64,000 nucleotides of DNA from Molossus alvarezi (GCA_037176705.1 CM073887.1:55513001-55577000), one strand, 5' to 3'. Counted from the stretch's first letter, positions 21,400 through 33,376 are shown. The notes: a model not told the origin generated them from the sequence alone. Made by a program: numbers and translations.

Positions 21400-22690
21400 T
21401 ATTCTTAATGCTTCTCATGACGACAGGTTTTAGAAATTAAGTAATACATTTTCAGCATTCTACAGTAATCATCACTTTCAAAAACTGTAATAAACATCTG
21501 CATGTTACACTAACACAATTTTCTACATAAGTATTTTGTCATATTATCAACTCTTAGTTTCATTAAATGATGAAATACAAAAAGCTATACAAAACAAACA
21601 CTGCAGAATTTTTTAATATTCCCTTTCCGCAGTTGTTAGCTGGTAGCACTTTTTTTTTTTTTTTAAAGAGAAAGCAATGAAAAATCAGAAATTTTGTATC
21701 CAATGTTTGACTTCAACTTTTTACTTTCTTATCATCTTCTGGTATCATCATATCCTGATGCTGTTCTGGAATAGTTGCCTGAACCTCCACGAAGCAGAGA
21801 GTAAGCACAACTATTCCCTGTGCTGGAGTATGAAGGATAACATGGGTGGCACCATGAGTCTGAAAAGGGTGTTGCTGCTCTGTTGCTGTCAAACAAATAT
21901 CCTAATATTCCTCCAGTTCCCAAGCCAGTACAGAAACCTGGTCCTGAATTTTTATATCCTTGTTGTCCTGTGAAAGCATGCCCAAACCAGACGTTGTACC
22001 ATGTGCTCCTGTGAACCTTAGCTCAAAGCCTGAGGGAGGGGGTCCTGCTGATTTGGTGAATCTCTGATAAGGGTGAGAATATGGAGGATACTCAGAATAT
22101 GGTAGAGGAAAATCTTGACCACCACCAAGGAACAACCTATAAACTCCAAAGGCAATAGCAATTAACACCATGATGGTAATCAGTCCACTGATGCCACTGG
22201 AATTATTTTTATAATAATCAGAGAAGGAGTTAAAGCCATGTTTTTTTTTCCAGATTCTCTCAATTTCTCCAGGCCAATTTCTGTGTAATCTAAGGTATAC
22301 TCCAAGCCACAGGAACCTCTTAGTACATACTTGTCTTCAGAGGATTCATAGTCTTCGCAGCTCACCACAGTTTTTCCAAATTTGTATGCTATATCTAAAT
22401 GTCTTACCTTCTCACTGTACATCATAACCATCTCAGCCTTTGTTCTGGACTGTGTAACTTTTGGGGTATAAGAATCACATCCAGCTGTGCCTCCAACACA
22501 TTTCAACTGTGAGATCGGATTCAGCCTACGGGAGGTGGTATAGGTCATAGTGGAGGGTAACAGCTTTTATATTCCGCAACAATACTCTGTCAGGGTGGGT
22601 CCAGCCCAGGGTTGGGCCTGCGATCAGAAGCAAAAGGAGGCCAAAAAGAGGGCAGCATCTGTCTGCTTGGGGACCACTGGCTGCGGCCAT
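21400..22690 (-). pseudogene. SARAF: Processed pseudogene of SARAF (TMEM66)
   Basis: The minus strand encodes, without introns, the whole SARAF protein in broken frames. It starts MAAASGP with a leucine-rich signal peptide at 22690. The luminal part follows with TSRRL, QLKCVGGTAGCDSY and DIAYKFGKTVVSCE. Next come the single membrane segment region and the Pro/Gly/Ser/Tyr-rich cytosolic tail (GTGGILGYLF, SNRAATPFSDSW) ending in an Arg-rich tail near 21732. Frame changes occur near 22530, 22175 and 21915, and part of the central luminal domain is disrupted. SARAF in the ER membrane damps store-operated calcium entry; this retrocopy cannot make it. The sequence below 21730 is probably its 3' UTR; the 3' limit is uncertain and may reach about 21030. 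Confidence 0.85.
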
Positions 22691-22869
22691 GGCACTGGGC
22701 AAAGATGGCCCATGGCTGCCAGGCATTTGCGGACCAGAACTGGGCTGTAGAAATCCGCCAGCAGCTGCACTGCCTCGCCAAAAACTCCAGCTATGGAGAA
22801 GAGATGGTCTCTGTCCACAGAGCTGCAGTAGCTATGAATGTCTATATGCACCGGTCTCACATCACTCTA

Positions 22870-23510
22870 TTTTATTTTATCTAATATTGTTCCTATTTTT
22901 TATCTTTTTTTTTTTTCTTCTTCATAAAGAAGACCCTTTAACCTTTCATGTAATACTGGTTTGGTGGTGATGAACTCCATTCGCTTTATCTTGTCTGGAA
23001 AGATCTTTATATGTCCTTTGATTCTAAATGATAACTTTGCTATCTTAGTTGTAGGTCCTTGCTTTTCATCATTATTATTTTTTTTTAAATCCTCATCCCA
23101 GGATATTTTTCCATCTATCTTCAGACAGAATGAGGGGGAGTGGGAGAGAGAAACATGTTGTGAAAGAGACACATCAATTGGTTGCCTCCTACATGACCCC
23201 AACCAGGCCAGGGACAAACCACAACAGAGATACCTGCCGTTGACCGGAATCAAACCCATGACTCATTAGTTTACTGGCCAAGGCTCTAACTGCTAAGCCA
23301 AACCTGCCAGGGTGTTTCTTTTCATCATTTGAATATTTTCTTGCCAATCCCCTCTGGTTTGCAAAGTTTCTGTTGAGAAGTCAGTTGACAGTTTTATGGG
23401 AGCTCCCTTGTAGGTAACTAGCTGCTTTTCTATTGATGATTTTTTTTTAAACCATCTAATGGACTGGCAATTAATAGATATCAAATGATAAAGCAGTTGT
23501 TGGTAGGACT
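22870..23510 (-). mobile_element. HAL1/L1 ORF1 end and 3' UTR (third HAL1 copy, broken)
   Basis: Complement of the ORF1 C-terminal region seen in the other HAL1s (gtgatgaactcc, cttgtctgg, tgtaggtaactagctgc) but more diverged. Split by the SINE at 23084-23313 and joined to an L1 piece near 23515. Confidence 0.75.
23084..23313 (-). mobile_element. VES-type SINE
   Basis: Target duplication cttttcatcatt at 23072-23083 and 23318-23329. Confidence 0.9.
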
Positions 23511-23519
23511 TTGCCAATC

Positions 23520-24130
23520 CAAATTTTCTTTATAAAAACATCTCTTTATTGAAAATATTACAGACATCCCTCCTTTTTCTTCCCCTATTGACATCCCCCC
23601 CACCCCTGCCTTCACTGCATTGTTGTCAATGTTCACTGGTTATGCCTGTATGCACATAAGTTCTTTAGTTTTTCTCTTTCCACCCTCTAACAACCTTCTC
23701 TCAGAGGTTAGTCAGTCTGTTCCCTACTTCCATGTCTCTGGATCTATTGTGTTCAACAGCTTATTGTGTTTGTTATATTTCACAAATAAGTGAGATCATG
23801 TGGTACTTGTCTTTCTCTGAATGGCTTATTTCACTTAACATAATATTCTCCAGGTCCCTCACTGTCATCTCAAAGGGTAAGAGATCTTTTTTTCTTACAG
23901 CTGCATAGTATTCTATTGTGAATATGTACCATAGCTTTTTTATCCACTCATCTACTGATGGACATTTGGGCTGTTTCCAGATCTTAGCTATTGTAAACAG
24001 CATTGCTATGATCATAGGGGTGTATCTATTCTTTCTGATTGGTGTTTCTGGTTTCTTAGGATATATTTCTAGTAGTGGGACCACTGGGTCAAATGGCACT
24101 TCTATTTTTAATTTTTTGCGGAAACTGTAT
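23520..24130 (-). mobile_element. 5'-truncated LINE-1 (ORF2 end and 3' UTR)
   Basis: The minus reading 24099-23773 is the L1 ORF2p C-terminus (MPFDPVVPLLEIYP, WKQPKCPSVDEW). The 3' UTR runs down to about 23530. It sits between two parts of a HAL1. Confidence 0.88.
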
Positions 24131-24478
24131 AGAAGTTGAGCCAGAAGTTATGGGAACTTCTCTTCCCAGCTTTGGAACCCTGGGCTTGGGGACCTGGTGT
24201 GGGGCTGATGTCCTTTGCTCCTCAGGTGGGATCTCTGCAGGGATATCTCAATCCCTCCCAATTTTCATCCACTATACATGGGCGTGGGACTAGCCCGTTT
24301 TCCATCTCCACCTGTCCTACTAGCCTCAATGTGGCTTCTTCCTTAAATCCCTAGTTTTAGGACTTCTACTCAGCTAGGTTTCAGGTGGTTCTGAATGATG
24401 GTTTAGCTGTAATTTTGATATGGTCATGAGATGATGTGAGTACCACATTTACCTATGTTACCATCTTGACCAGAAGTC
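24131..24478 (-). mobile_element. HAL1 5' UTR piece
   Basis: Matches the 5' UTR of the full HAL1s (gccagaagttatggg ... acctggtgtgg ... accatcttgaccagaag). The element 5' end is at about 24478. The ORF1 N-terminal part is missing here. Confidence 0.75.
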
Positions 24479-24730
24479 TGACTTCATTCATTTTTATGGC
24501 TGAATAATATTGCACTGTATGTATAAAACACATTTTGCTTATCTATTCATTTCTAAGTGAATATTTAAATTGTTTTGACTTTTTGGCTATTATGAATAAC
24601 ATTGCAGTAAACATCTGTGTACAAGTTTTTGAGTGGACATATATTTTCATTTCCTTGGGCATATACCTAGAAGTGAATTGTTGCATCCTATGGTAATTCT
24701 AAGCTTTAAAACTGCCAGATAGTTTTTCTT
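24479..24730 (-). mobile_element. Old LINE-1 fragment
   Basis: Complement of the end of ORF2 of an ancient L1 (ggctattatgaataacattgcag, ttccttgggcatatacctagaag). Confidence 0.7.
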
Positions 24731-24733
24731 TTT

Positions 24734-24969
24734 CTTTTTTTATTTAATCCTCATCTGAGGACATTTTTCCATTTTTTGTTCAGATAGAGTGAGAGGGAGA
24801 GAGAGAGAGAAAGAAACATTGACATGAAAGGGACACATCGAGTAGCTGCACGACCAACCAGGGCCAGGGACAAACTGCAACCGAGGTACGTGCCCTTAGC
24901 GGGAACTGAACCTGGGTCTCTCTGGACCACAGGCTGACGCTCTAACCGCTGAGCCAAACCGGCCAGGGC
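24734..24969 (-). mobile_element. VES-type SINE
   Basis: Tail aatcctcatctgagg; head ends gccaaaccggccagggc. A small deletion has removed part of the middle (ctgcacgacc). Confidence 0.9.
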
Positions 24970-25549
24970 TTTCTTTTTTTAATTTTAATTTTATTATTAA
25001 TTTATTTTTGTTACAGATGTTTCTCTTTTTTTCCCTCATTGGCACCCTCCTCCCCTTCTCCCCCATCTCATCCCCAGCTTTGTTGTCCGAGTCCATCAGT
25101 TATGCGTACATGCATATAAGTTCTGTGGTTTATCTATTCCCTCCCTCCCAACTCCCTCTCCTGAGGGTTGTCAGTCTATACCCTACTTCCACATCTCTGG
25201 GTGTACCCTGTTCTTCAGACTGTTATGCTCGTTATATTCCACAAATAAATGAGATCATGTGACATTTGTCTTTCTCTGCTTGGCTTATTTCGCTTAGGAT
25301 AATACTTTCCAGGTCCATCTATGTCGTCTCAAAAGGATAAGAGATCTTTCTTACAGATGCATAATACTCCATTATGTATATGTACCACTGCTTTTTTATC
25401 CATTCATCTACTGATAGAAACTTGGGCTGTTTCTAGATCTTAGCTATTGTATAGTGCTGCTATGAACATGGGGGTACAAGTATTCTTTCTGATTGGTGTT
25501 TCAGGCTTCTTAGGGTATATTCCTAGAAGTGGGATCACTGGGTCAAATG

Positions 25550-28500
25550 GAAGATCAATTTTTAATTTTTAAAAAAATTGTTTTCCATAGTGGCTGCACC
25601 AGTCTGCATTCCCACCAGCAGTGTACTAGAGTCCCCTTTTCTCCACACCCTCATCAACACTTGTTTGATGATTTGTTGATGGCTTCCATTCCGACAGCTG
25701 TGAGGTGATACCTCATTGTTGTTTTAATTTGCATCTCTCTGATGATTAATGATGCGGAGCATTTCTTCATATGTCTCTTGGCCATTTGTATGTCCTATTT
25801 GGAGAGCTGTCTATTTAGGTCCTCTGCCCATTTTTTAATTGGGTTCTTTGTCTTCCTTTTGTTGAGTTGTATGAGTACTCTATATATTTTGGAAATTAAC
25901 CCTTTATTTAATGTATCATTAGCAATGATGTTCTCCCATACAGTGGGTTTCCTTTCCATTTTGATGGTTGTTTCTTTTGCTGTGCAGAAGCTATTTATTT
26001 CGATGTAATCCCATGTGTTCATTTCTTCCTTTGTTTCTGTTGCCTTAGGTGATGTATCAGTGAAAATTCTGCCGTGTATGATGTCCGAAATTTTGTTGCC
26101 TACATTTTCTTCTAGGATTTTTATGGATTCACGGGTCACATTTAAGTCTTTTTATCCATTTTGAGTTTATTTTTGTGTATGGTGTAAGTTGCTGGTCTAG
26201 TTTCATTTTTTTTGCACGTAGCTGTCCAATTTTCCCAACACCATTTATTAAAGAGGCTGTCTTTACTCCATTGTATGCTCTTGCCACCTTTGTCAAATAT
26301 TAATTGAGCATAATATCTTGGGTCTATTTCTGGGTTCTCTGTTCTGTTCCACTGGTCTATATGCCTGTTCTTGTGCTAGTACTAGGCTGTTTTGATTACA
26401 GTTGCTTTGTAGTATAACCTGATATCTGGTATTGTGATACTACCTACTCTGTTCTTTTTTTTCAAGATTGCTGTGGCTATTTGTGGTCTTTTTTTTTGTT
26501 TGTTTCATATGAACTTTTGAAGTATTTGTTCTAGTTCTGTGAAATATGTCGTTGGTGTTTTGATGGGGATTGCACTGAATCTATAGATTGCTTTGGGTAA
26601 TATGGACATTTTAATGATGTTAATTCTTTTAATCCATGAACAAGGTATGTGCTTCCACTTTTTCATATCTTCCGCTATTTCTTTTTCCAATGTCCTGTAG
26701 TTTTCTGCAAATAGGTCCTTTACTTCTTTGGTTAAGTTTATTCCTAGGTATCTTAATTTTTTTTGCCACGATGGTAAATGGGATTTTTTTTTAGTTTCTC
26801 TTTTGTGAGTTCATCATTGGTGTATAAGAATGCCATCGATTTCTTGACATTAATTTTGTATCCTGCTACTTTGCCAAATTCATTTATTAAGTCTAGTAGA
26901 TTGTTGATGGAGTCTTTAGGGTTTTCTATGTATAATATCATGTTATCTGCAAATAATGACAGTTTCACTTCCTCCTTTCCAATTTGGATCCCTTTTATTT
27001 TTTCTTCCTGTCTGATTGCTGTGGCTAAGACTTCCAGTACCATGTTAAATAAGCGTGGCGAAAGTGAGCATCCCTGTTTTATTCCTGTTCTTAAGGGAAA
27101 TGCTTTTAGTTTCTGCCCATTGAGTATGATGTTGGCTGTAGGTTTTTCATATGTGCCCTTAATTATGATATGATCCCTGTATTCTCACATTGCTGAGTAT
27201 TTTTATCAGAAATGGATGCTGGATTTTGTCGAATGCTTTTTCACCATCTATTGATATGATCCTGTGGTTTTTATTCTTCATTTTGTTTATGTGGTGTATC
27301 ACATTTATTGATTTGTGAATATTGTACCAGCTTTGCATCCTGGAATGAATTCCACTTGGTCATGGTGAATAATTTTTTTGATGTATTGCTGGATCTGATT
27401 TGCTAGTATTTTGTTCAGGATTTTGGTGTCTATATTCATCAGGGATATTGGCTTGTAGTTTTCTTTCTTTGTAGAGTCTTTTTCTGGTTTTGGAATTAGA
27501 ATTATGCTGGCATCATAAAATGAATTTGGAAGTCTTCTTTTTTCTTGAAATTTTTGGAATAGTTTGAGGAGAATGGGTGTTAGTTCTTTTTTGAATGTTC
27601 GGTAAAACTCCCCCGTGAAGCCATCCAATCCTGGGCTTATGTTTGCTGGGAGAGACTTGATCACATCTTCAATTTCCTTAGTTGTATTGGTCTGTTCAAG
27701 TTTTCTATCTCTTCCTGGTCCAGTTTTGGGAGACAGTGTGTTTCTAGAAATTTGTCAATTTTGCTTAGATTGTCGAATTTGTTGCCATATAATCGTTCAT
27801 AGTAGTTGCTAATGATCTTTTGTATTTCTGTGTTGTCAGTTTTTACTTTCCTCTTTCATTTTTCGTTTTTTTTTTTTTTTTTAACCTCACCCGAGGACAT
27901 TTTTTGATATTTTGTTCAGATAGAGTGGGAGGGAGAGAGAGAGAGAAACATCAATGTGAAAGGGACACATCGAGTGGTTGCCACCCACATAACCCAATCA
28001 GGGCCGGGGACAAACTGCAACTGAGGTACGTGCCCTTAGCGGGAACCAAACCCAGGTCTCTCTGGACTGCAGGCTAATGCTCTATCCGCTGAGCCCAACC
28101 AGCCAGGGCTCCTCTTTCATTTCTGATATTGTAAATTTGGTTTCTCTCTCTTTGTTCCTTGGTGAGTCTAGCTAAGGGTCCATCAATCTTGTTTATCTTT
28201 TCAAAAAACCAGCTCTTTGTTTCATTGATTCTTTGAATTGTTTTTTTGGTCTCTGTGTCATTTATTTCTGCTCTGATCTTTACTATTTCCTTCCTTCTAC
28301 TTGCTCTGGGGTTTTCTTTTTGTTTGCTTTCTAATTCTCTAAGTTGTGAGGTTAGACAGTCAATTAGACATTTTTCTTTTTTCTTGAGGTAGGCCTGTAG
28401 TGCTATGAACTTCCCTCGCAGAACTGCTTTTGCTGCATTCCATTGATTTTGTGTTGTTTTGTGTTCATTTTCATTGGTTTCCAGGAAGTTTTAATATCTT

Positions 28501-29299
28501 CCTTGATCTCCTCTGTAACCCATTTATTATTTAATAACATGCTATTTAGCCTCCTTGTGTTCAAATGTCTTTGCATGTTCTTGTTGCAATTGATTTCTAG
28601 TTTCATGCCATTGTGATCTGAGAAGATGCTTGATATGATTTCAATCTTCTTGAACTTGTAGAGACATAGTTTGTGCCCTATCATGTGGTCTTTCTTTAGA
28701 ATGTTCCATGTGCACTTGAGAAGAATGTGAATTGTGTAGGTTTGGGGTGTAATTCTCTCTAGATATCTATTAAATCCATTTGGTCTAGTGCTTCATTTAG
28801 AGTCTCTGTTTCCTTGCTAATTTTTTGTCTAGAGGATCTATCCAGTGATATTACCAGGGTGTTGAAGTCCCCTGCTATGATTGTATTGCTATCGATTTCT
28901 CCTTTGACGTCTTCCAGAAGATTTTCAATATATGTTGGTGCTCCTATAATGGGTGCATATATGTTTATCAAGAGTATTATCTTCCTGTTGGATAGATCCT
29001 TTCAATATTATGTAGTGGCCTTCTTTGTCTCTAGTTATGGCCTTCATTTTGAAATCTATTTGATCAGATATGAATATTGCTACCCCAGCTTTTTTTTCTT
29101 TTCCATTTGCTTGGAAGATTTTTTTCCATCCCTTCACATTCAACTTATATGAGTCTTTTGTTGTGAGGTGGGTCTCTTGTAAACAACATATAGGTGAGTC
29201 ATGCTTTCTTATCCAATCAGCTACCCTGTGTCTTTTTATCAGAGCCTTCAGTCCATTTACATTTAAGGTGATTATTAATATGAACTTATTTATTTCCAT
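25550..29299 (-). pseudogene. LINE-1 ORF2 (endonuclease and reverse transcriptase), broken
   Basis: The AP-endonuclease-like start at 29299-28925 has LNVNGLKA, CLQETHL and GVAIFIS. More endonuclease lies at 28971-28759 (IIAGDFNT). Reverse transcriptase follows at 27664-27305 ([24 protein letters not shown]) and at 27043-26753, where the catalytic FADD reads FADN (about 26942-26953). The C-terminal parts are at 26690-26505 and 26139-25795. Numerous stops and frameshifts; not functional. Confidence 0.9.
27862..28109 (-). mobile_element. VES-type SINE inside L1 ORF2
   Basis: Perfect 12-bp target duplication cctctttcattt (27850-27861 and 28111-28122). Confidence 0.93.
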
Positions 29300-29343
29300 T
29301 TTTGTTTAGTTTGGTTATATTTTCTTCCTATTTCTTCTATTAA

Positions 29344-30169
29344 TTACAGCAGTCCTTTTAACATTTCTTGCAGTGCTGGTTTGGTGTTAATGTATTCCAT
29401 TAGTCTTTTTTTTTTTTTTTTTTGGTCTGGTAATCTCTTTATTTGACCTTCTATTTTGAATGACAGCCTTGCTGGGTAGAGTAGTCTTGAATTCAGATCC
29501 TTGTTTTTCATGACATTGATTACTTCATGCCATTCCCTTCTGGCCTGTAGTGTTTCTGTTGAGAAGTCCTCTGAAAGCCTTATGGGGGTTTCTTTGTAGG
29601 TAACCTGTTGCTTATCTCTTGATGCTTTTAGGATTCTCCCTTTGCCTTTAATTTTTGGCATTTTAATTACTACGTGCCTTGGTGTGGTTCTGTTTGGGTT
29701 CTTCTTACTTGGGGCTCTTTGTGTTTCTTGAACTTGAATGCCTTCATCCTTCACCAAATTAAGAAAGTTTTCTGTCACTATTTCTTTGAATATATTCTCT
29801 AACCCTTGCTCATTTTCTTCTTCTTCAGGGACTCCTATGATGCGGATATTATTACGTTCCCAGTTGTCCCACAGTTCTCTTAAGCTGTCTTCCTGTTTTC
29901 TAATAGTTTTTTCCTTTTCGTTTTCTGATTGGTTGATTTTTTCTACCCTGTCTTCTAATTCACTGATCTGGTCCTCAGCTTCCTCTACTCTGCTGTTTAG
30001 ACTTTCCAATGTGTTCTTTATTTCTGATGTCATTCTTGATTTCTTCTTGGTGGTTTTTAATTTCCAGTTGGTTGATTTTCAACATCTCTATGTCCTTACT
30101 CATGCTGTTGAGCTTCCTCAAGGTCATGGCTCTGAATTCTAGCTCTGTGAACTTGCTTAACTGCTCCAC
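29344..30169 (-). pseudogene. LINE-1 ORF1, one frameshift
   Basis: 30169-29975 holds the N-terminus (MEQLSKFTELEFRAMTL). 30033-29344 in another frame holds the coiled-coil end, the RNA-recognition domain (LRELWDNWERNNIRIIGVPE) and CTD (RRPSK-like, ARREWHEV, PALQEMLKGLL). About 45 bp separate it from the ORF2 start. It belongs to a different L1 lineage from the HAL1 ORF1 at 18338-19142. Confidence 0.88.
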
Positions 30170-30960
30170 ATTTATCTAATCTTCAGTAGAGGTCCCTTGT
30201 TCTTTCATTTGTCTTTTGTTTCTGTGTTTCACCATTATGGCTATCACAGTGGGTTTTGGAACCTGCCAAATTTTTCCTGTGAGTGTTGGAGTTCTGCCGT
30301 TTGTGGCTCCCTTTCCTGGGTTTGGATGAGCGAGGGAGGACCCATGTTAAACACCACTGTCAAGTCTTACTTTCCTGGTTAGTATTGCTATCCCAGCAAT
30401 GGTACAGTTATCTTCTTTTTGCCTGGAGGCTATCAGTAATGGTTACTTGAAGAGCCTTGTCAGCCCAGTTGAATGAAAAACTCCTCAGGTGCTCAGAGTA
30501 AGGGGATTTCCAGAGGGTGGGGCAGATGCTGGTTGCCAGTGAGCCTCAATTCGCATCACAATGCCCACTTGGGTGGGGTTAAATCCTTGAGGGAGGGGCC
30601 ACCACCTCTTCCCAGAGCCCTGAGAAGGTGTGAGATGGCTACCATCCTGTGTGGCTGCAACTCAGCAAAAGCTCTGAGCATCCTCCAAATCCAGAATGTT
30701 TCCACACATTTCCAATCCAGTCTGTCCTCCCTCTGCCTGAGCCTAAGGCGAGTGGCTGTGGCTATTTTAGCGTCTGTCCTGGCTCTGAGCTGTGGAGCCG
30801 CTTGGGAGTTTAACCCGAGGGTGCTGCTCATGGCTATGGCCACTGCTCTCTGTGGGCTCCCAGTCCCCCTCTCACACCCTTGCAATCCTATCAGGATCAA
30901 GTCAGTGTCCCTGGTTATATGATCCTCACAAGCTGCTTTTTCCCATCAATTTGTCTTTAT

Positions 30961-31412
30961 TTTAATTGTCATTCCAGTTTGGTCCTGGGAGATGGTCTGT
31001 GTCAGGAATACTTTAATATATGCTCTCAGTAAATGGAAAATAAAGACAATAATCTTTGTTACTAAACCAATCATTTGAAAACACAGCTACAGGGATATTT
31101 CTAAGAAATAGCCACATAAGGGTTTGACAAAACTTGTACACTGTTGCTTTTTACAATACAAGAGGTAAGTTTAAGTATTTTTAAGATTTAAAATTTTCCC
31201 CTAGGTTTTTAGTTTTGCAGTTTATCTGTTTACAATGTTTGAATCATAAAGAAATATATTTTCTCTTCAAAGTTAGATGTAAATATAAAGATCCGTCCTT
31301 AATGCTCTTAAATCAAACACCTGTTTTTGGCTTAAAATTTCAAGGTTTGGCTAATATCTGACCAGGGATCTTGAGACTATGGAAAATACCCCAAGTTTCC
31401 CCTCTCCCCCTG
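30961..31412. other. No feature recognised
   Basis: AT-rich sequence, nothing recognised. Confidence 0.35.
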
Positions 31413-31662
31413 TAAAAAAAATTAATCCTCACCCAAGGATATTTTTCTATTTATCTTCAGACAGAGTGGGAGGGAGAGAGAGGGAGAGAAAGGGAGAGAG
31501 AAACATCAATGTGAGAGGGATACATCAACTGGTTGCCTCCTGCATGACCCCAACCAGGGCTGGGATGAACTGCAACCCAGGTACGTACCTTTGGCCAGAA
31601 TCGAACCCATAACTTGTTGGTCCATGGGCTGACGCTCTACCACTGAGCCAAACTGGCCAGGG
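31413..31662 (-). mobile_element. VES-type SINE
   Basis: Tail ttaatcctcacccaagg; head ends gccaaactggccaggg. A short repeat (a/g)tttcccc flanks it. Confidence 0.9.
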
Positions 31663-31678
31663 AAAATTTCCCCATTTA

Positions 31679-32160
31679 AAAAAAATCCTCACTTGAGGAT
31701 ACGCTATTTTTTTTTTTTTTAATATATTTTATTTATTGATTTTAGAGAGAGAAGAAAGGAGAGGGAGAGAGAGAGCTAGAAACATTGATGAGAAAGAACA
31801 TCGATTGGCCGTCTCCTGCATGCCCCCCACTGGGGATTGGACCCACAACCTGGGCATGTGCCCTGACTGGGAATTGAACCGGTGACCTCTTGGCGCATGG
31901 GTCAATGCTCAACCAGTGAGCCACACCAGCCGGGCGAGGATACGTTTTTATTGACTTGAGAAAGTAAGGGGGTGGGGGGAGGGAAAGAGATAGGGAAACA
32001 TCAATGTGAGAGAGAAATATCAGTCAGTTGCCACCTGTATGCACCCTGACAGGGGATCGAACCCATGACCTGGGTATGTGCCATGACCAGGAATCAAACC
32101 TACCACTTTTTGGTGTATGTGATGATCCTCCAAACAAGTGAGCCACCCAGCAGCCAGGGC
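31679..32160 (-). mobile_element. VES-type SINE split by another
   Basis: Tail at 31679-31703 (aatcctcacttgaggatacg), remainder at 31945-32160. The inner SINE was inserted between them. Confidence 0.88.
31704..31935 (-). mobile_element. VES-type SINE, inner nested copy
   Basis: 9-bp target duplication gaggatacg at 31695-31703 and 31936-31944, within the tail of the outer SINE. Confidence 0.92.
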
Positions 32161-32176
32161 AGTACTCCAAATTCTT

Positions 32177-33114
32177 TTGTTTATAAAAACTAAACCAAAA
32201 CAATTTTAACCAAGAAGCAAAACTAGGAAGCATATGTTAGTTTCCACATATTTGTGAATTTGAACAATATTAGAAATAGGCCTTTAATGTAATGTTTTAT
32301 GTTTTCTTGAATAGGATGGACACTAAGTTTAATGTTCACTGTAGCTGTAGGTGCCAGGTGCTTCAGTAGCCTCTAGTGTCCTTGTATTTTTCTCCCTTGG
32401 TGTGTTTGGGTAACCCTAGAAACTGATTTGTAAGTTAAGTTTATGTCTTGCAGTTCTCTGTTTTAATCCACTGTTTTTACACTGGAACCCTGTTAATATG
32501 GTGCTCAGGTATTTGGGTGGGAAAATGTTCTCTTATATAATTAAACCTGTAATTGGTGGGACAGAATCCCTGGAGTATAAAACTTCAGAACACATTCAAA
32601 ACGCTAATTCCTGCCCTTTGTCAAACCTGGAGTCTGGGAATTATCTGACTAACCTTTCCCCAATCAAATACAGAATATCCAAATTGCTTATGGTTTATGT
32701 AAAAACAAAACCAAAACAACTATTTTAACCAAGAAGTAAAACCAGGGGGCACACTTGTTTTGTTTCCATATACTTTGCATTTTCACAGTAAGATTTGAGG
32801 TAACAATAGGCCTTTAGTGTGACATTTTATGATTTCTAGAATAGGCATCAGAAAGTTTAATGTTTGCTGTAGGTTGGCGCTTCAATATCCTCTAGTGTCA
32901 TATATTTCTCCTGTGTGTTAGTATATTCCTAGAAACTCAGTGTTGAGTAGTCTGCATCTTTAGCTCTCCATGTTAATCCAATTTATATATTGTAGCCCTG
33001 GGGATATGGTGGTCAATTATTTGGTTGGGAAAATGTTCTCTTATGTTATGATTAAGCCCGTCATATTTTGGTGGGACTGAATTCATGGATATTGAACTTC
33101 AAAACATCTTCTTA
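32177..33114. repeat. Old direct tandem duplication, unit about 0.5 kb
   Basis: Unit 1 (about 32177-32695) and unit 2 (about 32697-33114) share, in order: accaaaacaa...ttttaaccaagaag, ataggcctttaatgt / ataggcctttagtgt, cctctagtgtc, ccctagaaact / cctagaaactc, gggaaaatgttctcttat and ggtgggac. Divergence is substantial. No coding frame and no repeat family recognised. Confidence 0.75.
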
Positions 33115-33376
33115 GCGCCTTTGTTGGTTTGGCTGAAAAGTTAGAGCACTGGCCCAAGGACTGAAGGGCCTTGGGTTCAGTTCCCGGTTAAGGGCACATA
33201 CCTGGGTTGCAAGTTTGATCCCTGGCCCTGGTTGGGGTCCTGAGGGAGGCAATTAATCAATTATCTCTCTTGCATCAACATTTCTCTTTCTCTCTGTCTC
33301 CCTCCCTTCCTCCCTCCCTTCCACTCTATCTAAAAACCAATGGAAAAATATCCTCCAGTGAGGATTAACAAAAAAC
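33115..33376 (+). mobile_element. VES-type SINE
   Basis: Diverged head gcgcctttgttggtttggct; near-perfect target repeat catcttctta / catgttctta (33105-33114, 33377-33386). Confidence 0.88.

Larger units (their letters stand above)
24975..30960 (-). mobile_element. Nearly full-length LINE-1
   Basis: Minus-strand order: 5' UTR (about 30960-30170), ORF1 (30169-29344), short spacer, ORF2 (29299 to about 25550) and 3' UTR with A-rich end at about 24975. Both ORFs are broken and ORF2 carries a SINE at 27862-28109. The exact 5' end and target duplication could not be fixed. Confidence 0.88.

Noticed and set aside
22612..22884. 90-codon plus-strand reading beside the SARAF retrocopy with protein-like composition
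   Set aside because: Could not be tied to any known protein; half of it is simply antisense to the SARAF signal-peptide region.
30473..30922. 149-codon plus-strand frame
   Set aside because: It is antisense to the 5' UTR of the minus-strand L1 and shows no domain. An L1 antisense ORF (as in primates) was considered but nothing supports it.
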